Shown: positions 33,634 to 40,909 of the stretch, in pieces | Layout of the letters: every line of letters starts with the position of its first letter | Position numbering within the stretch: position 1 is the first letter of the stretch | Assembly (NCBI RefSeq): GCF_007971225.1 | Contig: NZ_CP042435.1 | Span: 4,405,501 to 4,469,500 of the forward strand | Source: Panacibacter ginsenosidivorans | GTDB taxonomy: Bacteria; Bacteroidota; Bacteroidia; Chitinophagales; Chitinophagaceae | Length of the DNA stretch: 64,000 nucleotides | Direction of reading: 5' to 3' | Translations under genes and position numbers: made by a program | Notes under the pieces: generated by a model | The model's database searches: none | What the model was told of the DNA's origin: nothing | Seen by the model: only the letters and a program-made list of their open reading frames with translations

Positions 33634-33660
33634 AAAGGTCGCCGGGAAGCGGCCTTTTTT
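33634..33660 (+). terminator. Hairpin terminator
   Basis: AAAGGTCGC and GCGGCCTTT (one G-T pair) around a six-base loop, followed by a run of T. On the plus strand it has no intact gene in front of it, so it may have served a lost gene. Confidence 0.65.
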
Positions 33661-33740
33661 GATTTTTGAAACACTTCAGACCAGATCTTCCTCTTCAGAC
33701 GGGTTATTTTTTTCCGCGTCGGCAAAGCGATCAGCAAAAC

Positions 33741-34246
33741 AGATTGCTCATTTCAAAACTGCTCATTGCACGGCAAGCACTGCGCCAGCCCCCGGGCAGG
33801 ACTCCGCCGCGCAGAACGCCAGGCGGAGACATGCAACGCCCTTCGGGTGCTTCGCAGGCTGTCACAGTACTTGCGACAGCGACGCGCCACCTAACCGTCC
33901 TCATTCCACTCCGCTTACACGTTCGCTCCGCTACACTCCCGGGACGCTCCGCTTCATTGCGTCAGTAAAGTGGCGCTAGAAACAGACGACAAAGATTGCT
34001 GCATATTAAAGAACATTCATTTCCTGCCTGCTCATTCCCCGCAAGCCTGCGCCAGCCCGGTGCAAGACACCGCCGCGCAGGACGCCTGGCGGAGACTTGC
34101 GCCGCAAAAAACGCTGCGCTGGCTGGCGCAGACCTTGCGACTACGACGCGGCACATCACCATCCTCATTTCACTGCGCAACCCGTCCGTTCCGCTTCACT
34201 GCACTACCGGAACGCTTGCTCATTCCGTCGGTCATGTGCCACCTTA
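33741..34246. repeat. GC-rich island: two diverged tandem copies of a structured repeat
   Basis: Copy 1 spans about 33741-33976 and copy 2 about 33992-34246. Shared blocks in the same order: agattgct; ctgctcatt; gcgccagccc; CCGCCGCGCAG-acgcc-GGCGGAGAC; ttgcgac-acgacgcg-cac; cctcattcactcgc; a tail of ccgctt-cact. A hairpin of CCGCC with GGCGG recurs (33804-33826 and 34070-34092). Each copy has another hairpin close by (GCTGTC/GACAGC at 33858-33880; CTGCGC/GCGCAG at 34114-34131). Every frame across it is a mere translation of the repeat. The GC content is far above the flanks. No family is recognised; it may be a non-coding RNA-like or mobile-element-associated element. Confidence 0.65.
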
Positions 34247-34299
34247 ATCAAGCACTTTACAGACTGCAAAAAAACATTTCCATGATGATTTACTAAACA

Positions 34300-34524
34300 T
34301 TATTTGAATGCTTTGATAATTTTATACAGACCATTCTGCAGGTCCCTGTAACCATAGTCATAACAAAAAAGATATTCGTGCTCTTTGATTTTTGTGACGA
34401 TATGATGGGTATGATAGTGAAATACAAATCCTTTTTCCTGCAACTGCTTTTCGGGAATTTGAACAGACTCATTTTCCTTTAATACTGCTTTTAAAATCCT
34501 GCGGTTCTTTTTTAATGCAAGATT
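34300..34524 (-). pseudogene. C-terminal fragment of a small conserved Bacteroidota protein
   Basis: 74 codons with a stop but no start: NLALKKNRRILKAVLKENES, then IPEKQLQEKGFVFHYHTHHI and YLFCYDYGYRDLQNGLYKII. The 'F-HYHTH ... F-Y-YGY' pattern resembles small uncharacterised Bacteroidota proteins. It joins the integrase fragment at 34512-34524 in another frame, as if one gene had been fused onto the broken end of the other. Confidence 0.6.
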
Positions 34525-35045
34525 AATCGTCCGAATTTCCTTTTGATTTTTCTTTTAACGCGATCCTTTATAAGAATGCGCAGTTGCTTAATCGTCTTAC
34601 CAATTGTATTAACTTTCAACCCATAGATATCTTTTTTTCTTCTTGGATGTTTGTAATCGTAAGTAAGAAAATCAACAAGGTCTTCATAGAACTGAAAATC
34701 CAAAGATGCAAAAGTGATTTTTTCTTTTCTATATTTTTCACATGCTGCAAGATGACCGATCATATCATTGTACACTTCAATTGTTCCTTGCCTTACTTTT
34801 TTTTCTTTTGATTTTACATAGTCATCAAGTTGCTTGAAAAAAATTTCTTTTTTGCTTTTTTCTGCGGGCACATATGCATTTTTTAAATTAAAATCTTCCT
34901 GTGCAAGTTTATACAACTTTAAAGCAGGATCAAATTTCTCCTTTATGTATGCACCTAATTCAGCAACTTCCTGTCGCTTTGCAAATTTTATAAGGTCGGA
35001 TGCAAGTTGAAGTTGACGATCAATTTCATCAATTTAATTTTTCAT
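34512..35045 (-). pseudogene. Tyrosine recombinase N-terminal fragment
   Basis: ATG AAA AAT TAA at 35034-35045 is followed in frame by an open stretch IDEIDRQLQLASDLIKFAKR, KEKFDPALKLYKLAQEDFN, KEIFFKQLDDYVKSKEKKVR and NTIGKTIKQLRILIKDRVKR. This is the arm-binding and SAM-like core-binding part of a phage-type integrase. The catalytic domain is absent: the frame ends in KFGRLILH after a jump into the unrelated fragment at 34300-34524. The only continuous ORF starts at a TTG (34916). Dead recombinase of a lost element. Confidence 0.75.
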
Positions 35046-35139
35046 GATCGCCGAACTCTTTTGGCAAACAGCCGCCGAAGATCGACTGTTATAAAATATT
35101 GAAAAGGAGCGTGTTAATTGTTCAGTTTTGTACAAATAA

Positions 35140-35170
35140 GAAAGGCTCCCTTTTTTGAAGTGAGCCTTTC
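35140..35170 (-). terminator. Hairpin after a tRNA-like 3' end
   Basis: GAAAGGCTC (35140-35148) pairs with GAGCCTTTC (35162-35170). On the minus strand it follows directly after the tRNA-like acceptor piece at 35171-35185, the expected place for a tRNA terminator. AAAGGCTC occurs once more at 35193-35200. Confidence 0.55.
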
Positions 35171-35350
35171 AGCGGACCGGACGGGCCGGTTCAAAGGCTC
35201 ACAATTATTTAATTTTCAATCAGTTATAATTTTAGTCGCGTTTTTGGTCGCGCTTGACCCTAAAAAACTTCTTTCTTTACTATTTAGAACAGTATCGTAC
35301 ATATCTGTACAAAGATACGCACCGAAAAGGACTCGAACCCGCGACCCCCG
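35171..35350 (-). pseudogene. Possible broken tRNA-Asp (att-like pieces)
   Basis: Read on the minus strand, CGGGGGTCGCGGGTTCGAGT followed by CC (35329-35350) equals the variable/T-arm part of a tRNA-Asp. CCCGTCCGGTCCGCT (35171-35185) equals the end of the T stem and the 3' acceptor strand. They are in the right order but about 143 bp apart, and the anticodon and D arms are missing. Insertion of an integrase-borne element into the T loop followed by decay would give this picture. No intact tRNA is present. Confidence 0.4.
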
Positions 35351-35579
35351 TCACTTATTTTATTTTTTCCTGCGAAGTTTATTGCCAACAAAACCTACTG
35401 GACGGCTGCTTATAATACTATCAAAAAATGGCCTGGCGCACCCCCGAAACTACAGGTATAGGTGTAAAGAAAAAGAAATATGCAAAAGTTAATTCCAAAA
35501 AAAAGGATGTTTCAAAAATAAACGAAGGGCTTGAGAATCGCTTAAACGACTACCTGTCTCCATCAGGTATCCGAATAAA

Positions 35580-35613
35580 AAGAGGCTGCATCATACTTTT
35601 GACACAGCCTCTT
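35580..35613 (-). terminator. Terminator of the Cys-rich protein gene
   Basis: AAGAGGCTG pairs with CAGCCTCTT; on the minus strand the stem is followed by a T-rich run. It lies 27 bp beyond the stop of the gene at 35641-35874. Confidence 0.7.
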
Positions 35614-35640
35614 CCGCTTATTGTAATTTGTTATTTACAA

Positions 35641-35874
35641 TTAACTTTTTTTCATGCTGCATGTTTTCGCAGTACATGAATTTGCACTTGTGGTAGCTGT
35701 ACTTTTTGTGCATGATTGATTACATGAAGCCTGAGTACAATTTACCTTTTTAGCACATGCCTGTGTGCATGTAGTTTGTGTGCAACGTTTGCACTTTTTA
35801 CTATTGCCACCTGCATAGGCTGTTGTACTTATAGCAAACAAGCCTATAAATGCAATACGCATTATATTTTTCAT
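35641..35874 (-). CDS. Small secreted cysteine-rich protein
   Basis: 77 residues: a signal peptide (about 1-21, ending AYA) and a mature part of about 55 residues with nine cysteines, largely as C-x(2-4)-C pairs (CKRCTQTTCTQAC, CTQASCNQSC, CTAKTC) separated by Thr, Ser, Lys and Asn. Not assigned to a family. The arrangement and the neighbourhood of metal-resistance genes suggest metal binding in the periplasm or at the surface; disulfide-linked structure is the alternative. Confidence 0.65.
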   Translation of the reverse strand: MKNIMRIAFIGLFAISTTAYAGGNSKKCKRCTQTTCTQACAKKVNCTQASCNQSCTKSTATTSANSCTAKTCSMKKS

Positions 35875-35910
35875 ACAATTTTTATTAATGTTACCAAATA
35901 AGATACTCGT

Positions 35911-36258
35911 CTAAGAAACAAAAATTGTATTTGGCGGCTTTAATTGCTGTGAATGATATTCAGAAAGATTACTTACCTGTAATATAGAGTATTCAGGTTT
36001 GAATAAAATAATAGGTTTTCGAAAAATTAGCAATGGTTGTAATGTAATAACGGTAAAAAAAGGACAATCAACACATTTTGAGGTAGGGTTATCGTTGGTA
36101 TTCGATTTGTTCTTACACATTTTATTCATCATTGCTTTCATAGGACATTGAGAACAATTCTCTTTCTTGACAGCATTAAGGCAATTCCGGGATGCCCCTA
36201 TTGTTTCAGCAATAAATGAACAAAAAGTAATAAGTAATATGAGAGCTGTTAATTTCAT
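35911..36258 (-). CDS. Small secreted protein with cysteine cluster
   Basis: 115 residues. A signal peptide (about 1-22) is followed by a Cys/Met cluster (CLNAVKKENCSQCPMKAMMN, KMCKNK, KCVDCPFF) and then a cysteine-free C-terminal part rich in hydrophobic residues. Its build (signal, cysteine patch, short tail) resembles the HYC_CC_PP-type protein at 57740 that accompanies the copper pump, without clear identity. A role in metal handling is inferred. It is 36 bp upstream of the Cys-rich gene and probably co-transcribed with it. Confidence 0.55.
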   Translation of the reverse strand: MKLTALILLITFCSFIAETIGASRNCLNAVKKENCSQCPMKAMMNKMCKNKSNTNDNPTSKCVDCPFFTVITLQPLLIFRKPIILFKPEYSILQVSNLSEYHSQQLKPPNTIFVS

Positions 36259-36321
36259 GAAAAAGCTATTGTGAAATTAATCAAATTATCTTTACTTCCA
36301 ATGTATATATGATTGCCTTAT

Positions 36322-37050
36322 TTAAATGAATAATAATTTGATAGAAGCGATTAATAAAACCATTCCAAGTATTTTTTTGAGCACTGTAACAGGTGCTTTA
36401 TGGCTTCCCCAATATGAACCAATTAATGCAGCACACATGGCAATCAATATCCAAATAAATATAGCAGTAGGTAGTTGTGTGCCTGAATACAAAATTCCAC
36501 CTATACCTGAAACCGAGTTCACGAGAATAAATAATGAAGTAATTGAAGATATTTGTTTAAATGTGCCCCACTTAAAGAAAAGCATAACAGGGCTTAGTAA
36601 AATGCCTCCGCCAATGCCAACAAACCCCGAGATAAAGCCTATTATAGCACCGGTGAGCATACCAGCCCACCAAGGCAACAATTTTACATTCTGATCTTCT
36701 GTTTTATTAAAGGCAACAAAAAAACTTACTGCTGTAATGAGTAAACAACAACCTAAAACTTTTCGGTATATTTCTGCTTTAACGGTAATTGAAGCGCCTA
36801 AAAAAGCCATTGGTATAGATAAGATAATAAGCGGAATAAATAATCTCCATATAAAATGTCCGCTTTTGTAGAAATTATAAAATGAAATTAGTGTTACAAA
36901 CACATTTAGAATTAAAGCGGATGACTTCGCCCATATGGGATCTACACTAAATAAGCCCATGACTGCAATAAAACCACTTGCACCCCCCTGTCCACAGGCT
37001 GAAAACAAAAAAGCTATAATAAAAATGCAGGCTAAAAAATAAACCGTCAT
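36322..37050 (-). CDS. TauE/SafE family (sulfite-exporter-like) membrane protein
   Basis: 242 residues with about eight membrane helices in two halves. The second half has the family signature FISGFVGIGGGILLSPVMLF; the first half has GQGGASGFIAVMGLFSV. Family members move organosulfur or sulfite-like anions across the inner membrane, and some act with metal resistance. It lies 63 bp upstream of the two cysteine-rich secreted protein genes on the same strand, so thiol or metal homeostasis is a plausible joint theme. Confidence 0.85.
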   Translation of the reverse strand: MTVYFLACIFIIAFLFSACGQGGASGFIAVMGLFSVDPIWAKSSALILNVFVTLISFYNFYKSGHFIWRLFIPLIILSIPMAFLGASITVKAEIYRKVLGCCLLITAVSFFVAFNKTEDQNVKLLPWWAGMLTGAIIGFISGFVGIGGGILLSPVMLFFKWGTFKQISSITSLFILVNSVSGIGGILYSGTQLPTAIFIWILIAMCAALIGSYWGSHKAPVTVLKKILGMVLLIASIKLLFI

Positions 37051-37254
37051 ATATCCTTTTCTTTTTTAACAGAAATAAATTATCGCTGAAATGGCAAATA
37101 ATATTTATCATTTGCCAAAGCCTTGACAAGCAGGACAAGCAATAAAAGGCGCAATCACCTTCTGATTTATGATCGATAGTTTTGATGTATATTGAGCATA
37201 TACTTTTGAATGTACACAATAATGCTGTACTTACTAATTTTAAAAAGAATATCT

Positions 37255-37785
37255 ATGAGAAGTTTTTTGTTTATTTTATTTTCCGTTCCTTTTATATCAT
37301 TTTCTCAAACTGCGAAACAGGACAGTATCTGGAAACCATTAAATACTTTCATAGGGCAATGGAAAGGAACTGGTGAAGGAGAACCTGGCAAAGGCAATTA
37401 TGAAAGAAGTTATATGTTTATTTTAAATAATAATTTCATCGAGGTAAGAAATAAATCCAGTTATCCTCCAACTGATAAAAATCCAAAAGGCGAAGTCCAT
37501 CAGGATATCGGTTACATTAGTTATGATCAATTAAGAAAGCTGTTTATCCTCCGCCAGTTTCATGCAGAGGGTTTCGTTAACCAATATAGATTGGGTAGTA
37601 TTTCGGCGGATGGCAAAACAATTATTTTCATTTCTGAGGCCATTGAAAATATCAATGAGGGTTGGAGAGCAAAAGAAACGTACGAATTGAAAAATGAAAA
37701 CGAATTTGTTGAAACTTTTGAATTAGCTCCCCCAAACGGACAATTTGAGGTTTATACAAAAACAGTTCTCCAACGAAAATTATAG
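37255..37785 (+). CDS. Secreted beta-barrel protein (nitrobindin/THAP4-like fold suspected)
   Basis: 176 residues from the ATG at 37255, which gives a proper signal peptide (MRSFLFILFSVPFISFSQ); the longer frame from 37210 spoils it. The mature part begins IWKPLNTFIGQWKGTGEGEP and GNYERSYMFI and ends FEVYTKTVLQRKL. The 'F-G-W-G-G-G' opening and alternating strands resemble the small heme- or lipid-binding barrels of the nitrobindin/DUF1579 type. Function is unknown. It stands alone, 48 bp before a spaced direct repeat that ends the patchwork region. Confidence 0.6.
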   Translation: MRSFLFILFSVPFISFSQTAKQDSIWKPLNTFIGQWKGTGEGEPGKGNYERSYMFILNNNFIEVRNKSSYPPTDKNPKGEVHQDIGYISYDQLRKLFILRQFHAEGFVNQYRLGSISADGKTIIFISEAIENINEGWRAKETYELKNENEFVETFELAPPNGQFEVYTKTVLQRKL

Positions 37786-37870
37786 CATAGTGTGACTTAC
37801 ATTAATCCAGCATCCCAATGTAATCAAATGATGCAATGGTAATTACATCCTGCATATTCTAATTCCATGT

Positions 37871-37886
37871 AAGCAATCTTTAAATG
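37871..37886 (+). repeat. Right copy of the 16-bp direct repeat
   Basis: AAGCAATCTTTAAATG, identical to 31821-31836, 47 bp before the Crp/Fnr gene. Confidence 0.45.
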
Positions 37887-37933
37887 CTAAATTGCAACAT
37901 AAGGTTCATCAGCTTTCGCTTAATCTGTAAAAT

Positions 37934-38512
37934 ATGTATTCGAAGGTCAGAGAGTATATTCATTCCAGGATTATGATACCTGATGAGGACCTTGAAAAGT
38001 CATTTCAATACAGTAATGTAAGATGCTATAAAAAAGGAGAGTATATACTTTGCATAGGAGACTATTGCAGGTTTATTGGATTTGTGAATTCAGGTCTTAT
38101 TGTCAACACCATGATTACGGATGATGGTAAAGAAATTGCCTGCAACTTTATTTTTGAAAACTGTTTTTTCACGTATACGGAAGGTCTCAACAATAATACA
38201 CCGTCGCATAAAAATTCGATTGCGCTGGAAGATTGTGAAATGCTAATATTAGAAAAGGAAAAGCTGCCAATGATTTTTTCTATTAATTCCAAGTTTGAAA
38301 CCTTATTTACAAAAATCCTCGCCGAAGAACTAAGAAACGTTTTATTGTCGGAACAGTATAATCGTACACAATCAGCAGAAAACAAATACCTGCAATTTAT
38401 TAATACATTTCCTGAAGCTTTTAACCGTATTCCCTTAAAATATATTGCCGGTTATCTTGGCATCGAACCTCCCAGTCTGAGCCGTCTGCGAAAAAAACTT
38501 GCAGGAAAATAA
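37934..38512 (+). CDS. Crp/Fnr family transcription regulator
   Basis: 192 residues. A cyclic-nucleotide-binding-like beta-roll (about 25-115; YKKGEYILCIGDYCRFIGFV, GLIVNTMITDDGKEIACNF) is followed by a helix and a helix-turn-helix (about 160-192; IPLKYIAGYLGIEPPSLSRL). No Fnr-type N-terminal cysteine cluster. It belongs to the short Bacteroidota subgroup whose ligand is generally unknown. It is 67 bp upstream of the sterol desaturase-like gene on the same strand and may control it. Confidence 0.88.
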   Translation: MYSKVREYIHSRIMIPDEDLEKSFQYSNVRCYKKGEYILCIGDYCRFIGFVNSGLIVNTMITDDGKEIACNFIFENCFFTYTEGLNNNTPSHKNSIALEDCEMLILEKEKLPMIFSINSKFETLFTKILAEELRNVLLSEQYNRTQSAENKYLQFINTFPEAFNRIPLKYIAGYLGIEPPSLSRLRKKLAGK

Positions 38513-38579
38513 TAAAATTAACATCGGTTAATTTTTCCCATTTTTTACAACCGTAGTTTGGCTGCAAAATTTATTCATT

Positions 38580-39371
38580 ATGAATTGGGGAGAATTCGCC
38601 TGGCTATTGTTGGACAATGCTGATAAATATTTTTTGATTGCAGGTCCGGTGTTTTTTATTTTTTATATCCTGCTAAAGAAAAGGATAAAGTATAAAAAAA
38701 TTCAACAGCGCTTTCCAAAAACCAGAGATTACTGGAGAGAAATTTTTTTCTCGGTTTTGTCCATCATTATTTTTTCCTTTCCTCCGTTATTTATGCTTTA
38801 CAGTAATAGTATCCGACCTTACACAACTTTTTATGAAGACATTGCTGAACATGGTTGGCTGTATGCAGTACTTGCTTTTCCGCTGATGCTGCTGATGCAT
38901 GATACTTATTTCTATTGGCTGCATCGTATAATGCATCAACCACAGCTATTTAAACTCTTTCACCTGGTACATCATAAATCAAATAACCCATCACCCTGGG
39001 CAGCTTATGCTTTTCACCCATTGGAAGCTATTGCCGAATCGTTGATTTTTGTGATTTTTTTATTTACCATTCCAATGCATAGTATTCATCTCACTTTATT
39101 TTTTGTGGTCAGTCTTTTATATAATGTGTATGGGCATTTGGGATATGAACTTTATCCAAAAGGTTTTACTGAACACTGGTTTGGAAAGTGGATCAATACT
39201 TCTGTTTCTCACAATATGCATCATCAGTATTTTAAAGGCAACTATGGTTTATACTTTACTATGTGGGATAGAATAATGGGCACATTAAATAAAAATTATG
39301 AGAAAGAATTTAAGGAAGTAAAATCAAGAAAAAAAATTACTGAATCTAAATCACCCGCTGATGAAGCATAA
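38580..39371 (+). CDS. Sterol desaturase/fatty acid hydroxylase family membrane protein
   Basis: 263 residues, about four membrane helices and the three histidine boxes of the di-iron family: HDTYFYWLHRIMH, HLVHHKSNNPSPW and HNMHHQYFKGNYG. Such enzymes hydroxylate or desaturate lipids in the membrane with oxygen; in bacteria the substrates include fatty acids, carotenoids and hopanoid-like lipids. The exact substrate cannot be read here. It follows the Crp/Fnr gene closely and its stop overlaps the beginning of the dead DUF2147 gene. Confidence 0.88.
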   Translation: MNWGEFAWLLLDNADKYFLIAGPVFFIFYILLKKRIKYKKIQQRFPKTRDYWREIFFSVLSIIIFSFPPLFMLYSNSIRPYTTFYEDIAEHGWLYAVLAFPLMLLMHDTYFYWLHRIMHQPQLFKLFHLVHHKSNNPSPWAAYAFHPLEAIAESLIFVIFLFTIPMHSIHLTLFFVVSLLYNVYGHLGYELYPKGFTEHWFGKWINTSVSHNMHHQYFKGNYGLYFTMWDRIMGTLNKNYEKEFKEVKSRKKITESKSPADEA

Positions 39372-39582
39372 AATCTTTATGTTTTTTGTTTCCACACAGC
39401 TTACAAATTATTGTGTCCCGGCTCAAATGAAAGCAGGCGACGTTATTGTTGTGTAGCTAACTGCTGGAAAAGAGCCTGCTAAAATTCAGGTATATAAATT
39501 GGAGAATTCATATTATGGTAAGATCGCTTAGCTGAAAAGTCCAATTGAAAATAAGGTAACTACATATGAGTGGGACAAATAG
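39361..39582 (+). pseudogene. DUF2147-like secreted protein, dead
   Basis: One continuous frame of 74 codons carrying two in-frame TAG stops (39454-39456 and 39529-39531). Reading through gives a signal-like N-terminus, then MKAGDVIVV*LTAGKEPAK, IQVYKLENSYYGKIA*LKSP and ENKVTTYEWDK. Both stops fall exactly where the DUF2147 pattern has tryptophan (G-x-W-L-T and I-x-W-L-K), so each is a TGG-to-TAG change. The C-terminal half of the family is missing. It overlaps the end of the desaturase gene by 11 bp. Confidence 0.75.
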
Positions 39583-39586
39583 AAAA

Positions 39587-39931
39587 TTATTTTTTTAGTT
39601 CATACGCCTCTTTAAGCCACTCTAATAATTGTTTATCAATGTCCTTTAGCGAAGTAAGTTTAATTGTGTGATGGTAACGATTTGCAGATGCATGCTCGAC
39701 TTTACTTACACGTTTGCTGACTAATTTGTGATTAAGATGAACTTCTAAGTTAATATAATCCCGTCTCGTATAAATGCCTGCAAATCCAAAACGATTTCCT
39801 AAATGAATACTTGTTTTCTTTGGCTCAATTTTTAATTGTCCAAACTTCTGAAGTTCTTTAATCAGTTCCTCATAAATGCCTGCTACTATTGGTTCTTTAT
39901 CCTTTAAATGGTCAAGCTCGGTATATTCCAT
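39587..39931 (-). CDS. DUF5655 domain protein
   Basis: 114 residues, cytoplasmic, no signal. The pattern GIYEELIKELQKFGQLKIEP, TSIHLGNRFGFAGIYTRRDY and VEHASANRYHHTIKLTS followed by a helical tail (KQLLEWLKEAYEL) matches DUF5655, a small domain of unknown function found alone or next to nucleic-acid-related proteins. It stands alone, between the dead DUF2147 gene and the methyltransferase, in the opposite direction to the former. Confidence 0.75.
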   Translation of the reverse strand: MEYTELDHLKDKEPIVAGIYEELIKELQKFGQLKIEPKKTSIHLGNRFGFAGIYTRRDYINLEVHLNHKLVSKRVSKVEHASANRYHHTIKLTSLKDIDKQLLEWLKEAYELKK

Positions 39932-39992
39932 AACATCAAGAATAAAAAAAACTGCAATATTGCAGCTTTAAAGTTATTAAATAAGCAACTAT

Positions 39993-40817
39993 TTATCTAC
40001 CTGGTAATTTATTAACTGTAACCCACAAAAACACAGCATCAATGGACGCGGTGTTCTCTGCTGAACTTTTGTTTTGACTGTTAAACAATACTTCTAATTC
40101 CTCCTGCAGATCCGCAGCTTTCCCGTTCTTTTCTGCTGCTTCAAAAGCATTCATTGTTGGTCCATAATAATTTTTAAATAAAGCCACAAAATCTGAAGGT
40201 GAGCAGTCAGCATTAAATGTGTAAATCTCCCGGGCAAACGATATATCTTCTTTTGGAATACCGGCGTTACCAAAACGTTCAATTACGTTGCTTTCCACAC
40301 CCCAGGTCATTGGGCTTATGAAGCCTTCGGGAGGTGGTGGCGTATAGGCAGAACTTATTTTTAATATCTGTGCTACCAGGGTCGGGTCGCCGGGTATCCA
40401 GTTACCCATCCCTATTCGTCCGCCGCGTCGGGTAACACGTACCATTTCTTTGGCTACCTCAAAGGGCTTTGGCGCAAACATAGCACCAAAGATGCTGATG
40501 ACAAGGTCGAATGTCTCATCTTTCAGTTCATGCAAATCGCTTGCATCACCTTCGCGGAAACTGCAGTTGGTAAGCCCTTCCTCTTTTGCACGAATGTTGC
40601 CCGCTTCAACAAGGTTACCTGCAATATCAATTCCCAAAACATTCGCTGTCAGTTTTGCGGCAGGTATAGCAGTCGTGCCATCGCCACAACCAAGGTCAAG
40701 AACGTTAAGACCTTCGGTGATCCCCAGTTTTGCAACCAGTGCTGCACCACTTTTACGCATGGTTTGTGCGATGCGGGTAAAATCACCTTTTTCCCATAAT
40801 GCTTTGTTAGGATTCAT
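39993..40817 (-). CDS. Class I SAM-dependent methyltransferase
   Basis: 274 residues from the ATG at 40815-40817; a longer frame to 40913 adds 32 residues that overlap the end of the MFS gene and look non-coding. SAM-binding motif LNVLDLGCGDGTTAIPAAKL near residue 40, then the acidic loop in FDLVISIFGAMFAP and the post-motif GGRIGMGNW. The overall shape is that of UbiE/SmtA-type small-molecule methyltransferases. Substrate unknown. It is the last gene of a minus-strand cluster with an MFS transporter, another methyltransferase and two rhodanese proteins. Confidence 0.85.
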   Translation of the reverse strand: MNPNKALWEKGDFTRIAQTMRKSGAALVAKLGITEGLNVLDLGCGDGTTAIPAAKLTANVLGIDIAGNLVEAGNIRAKEEGLTNCSFREGDASDLHELKDETFDLVISIFGAMFAPKPFEVAKEMVRVTRRGGRIGMGNWIPGDPTLVAQILKISSAYTPPPPEGFISPMTWGVESNVIERFGNAGIPKEDISFAREIYTFNADCSPSDFVALFKNYYGPTMNAFEAAEKNGKAADLQEELEVLFNSQNKSSAENTASIDAVFLWVTVNKLPGR

Positions 40818-40909
40818 TTGATTTTTTATTTTAATAGAAATAAGATAAAAGTTGTACAAGCCACCTCCAATACAATTTTGCTTAACCTTCTTTTCGTCCA
40901 CGAGACAGT

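Noticed and set aside
33581-34296. Several overlapping plus- and minus-strand ORFs of 60-130 codons
   Set aside because: They are translations of the GC-rich tandem repeat, all frames are open because of the base composition, and none shows a family motif or start signal.
35428-35679. 83-codon plus-strand ORF rich in lysine
   Set aside because: It runs through the terminator at 35580-35613 and into the Cys-rich gene on the other strand; no family pattern.
39454-39531. Possible TAG recoding as tryptophan
   Set aside because: The two stops lie in a C-terminally truncated remnant, and intact genes in the window use TGG for conserved Trp, so plain nonsense decay is simpler.
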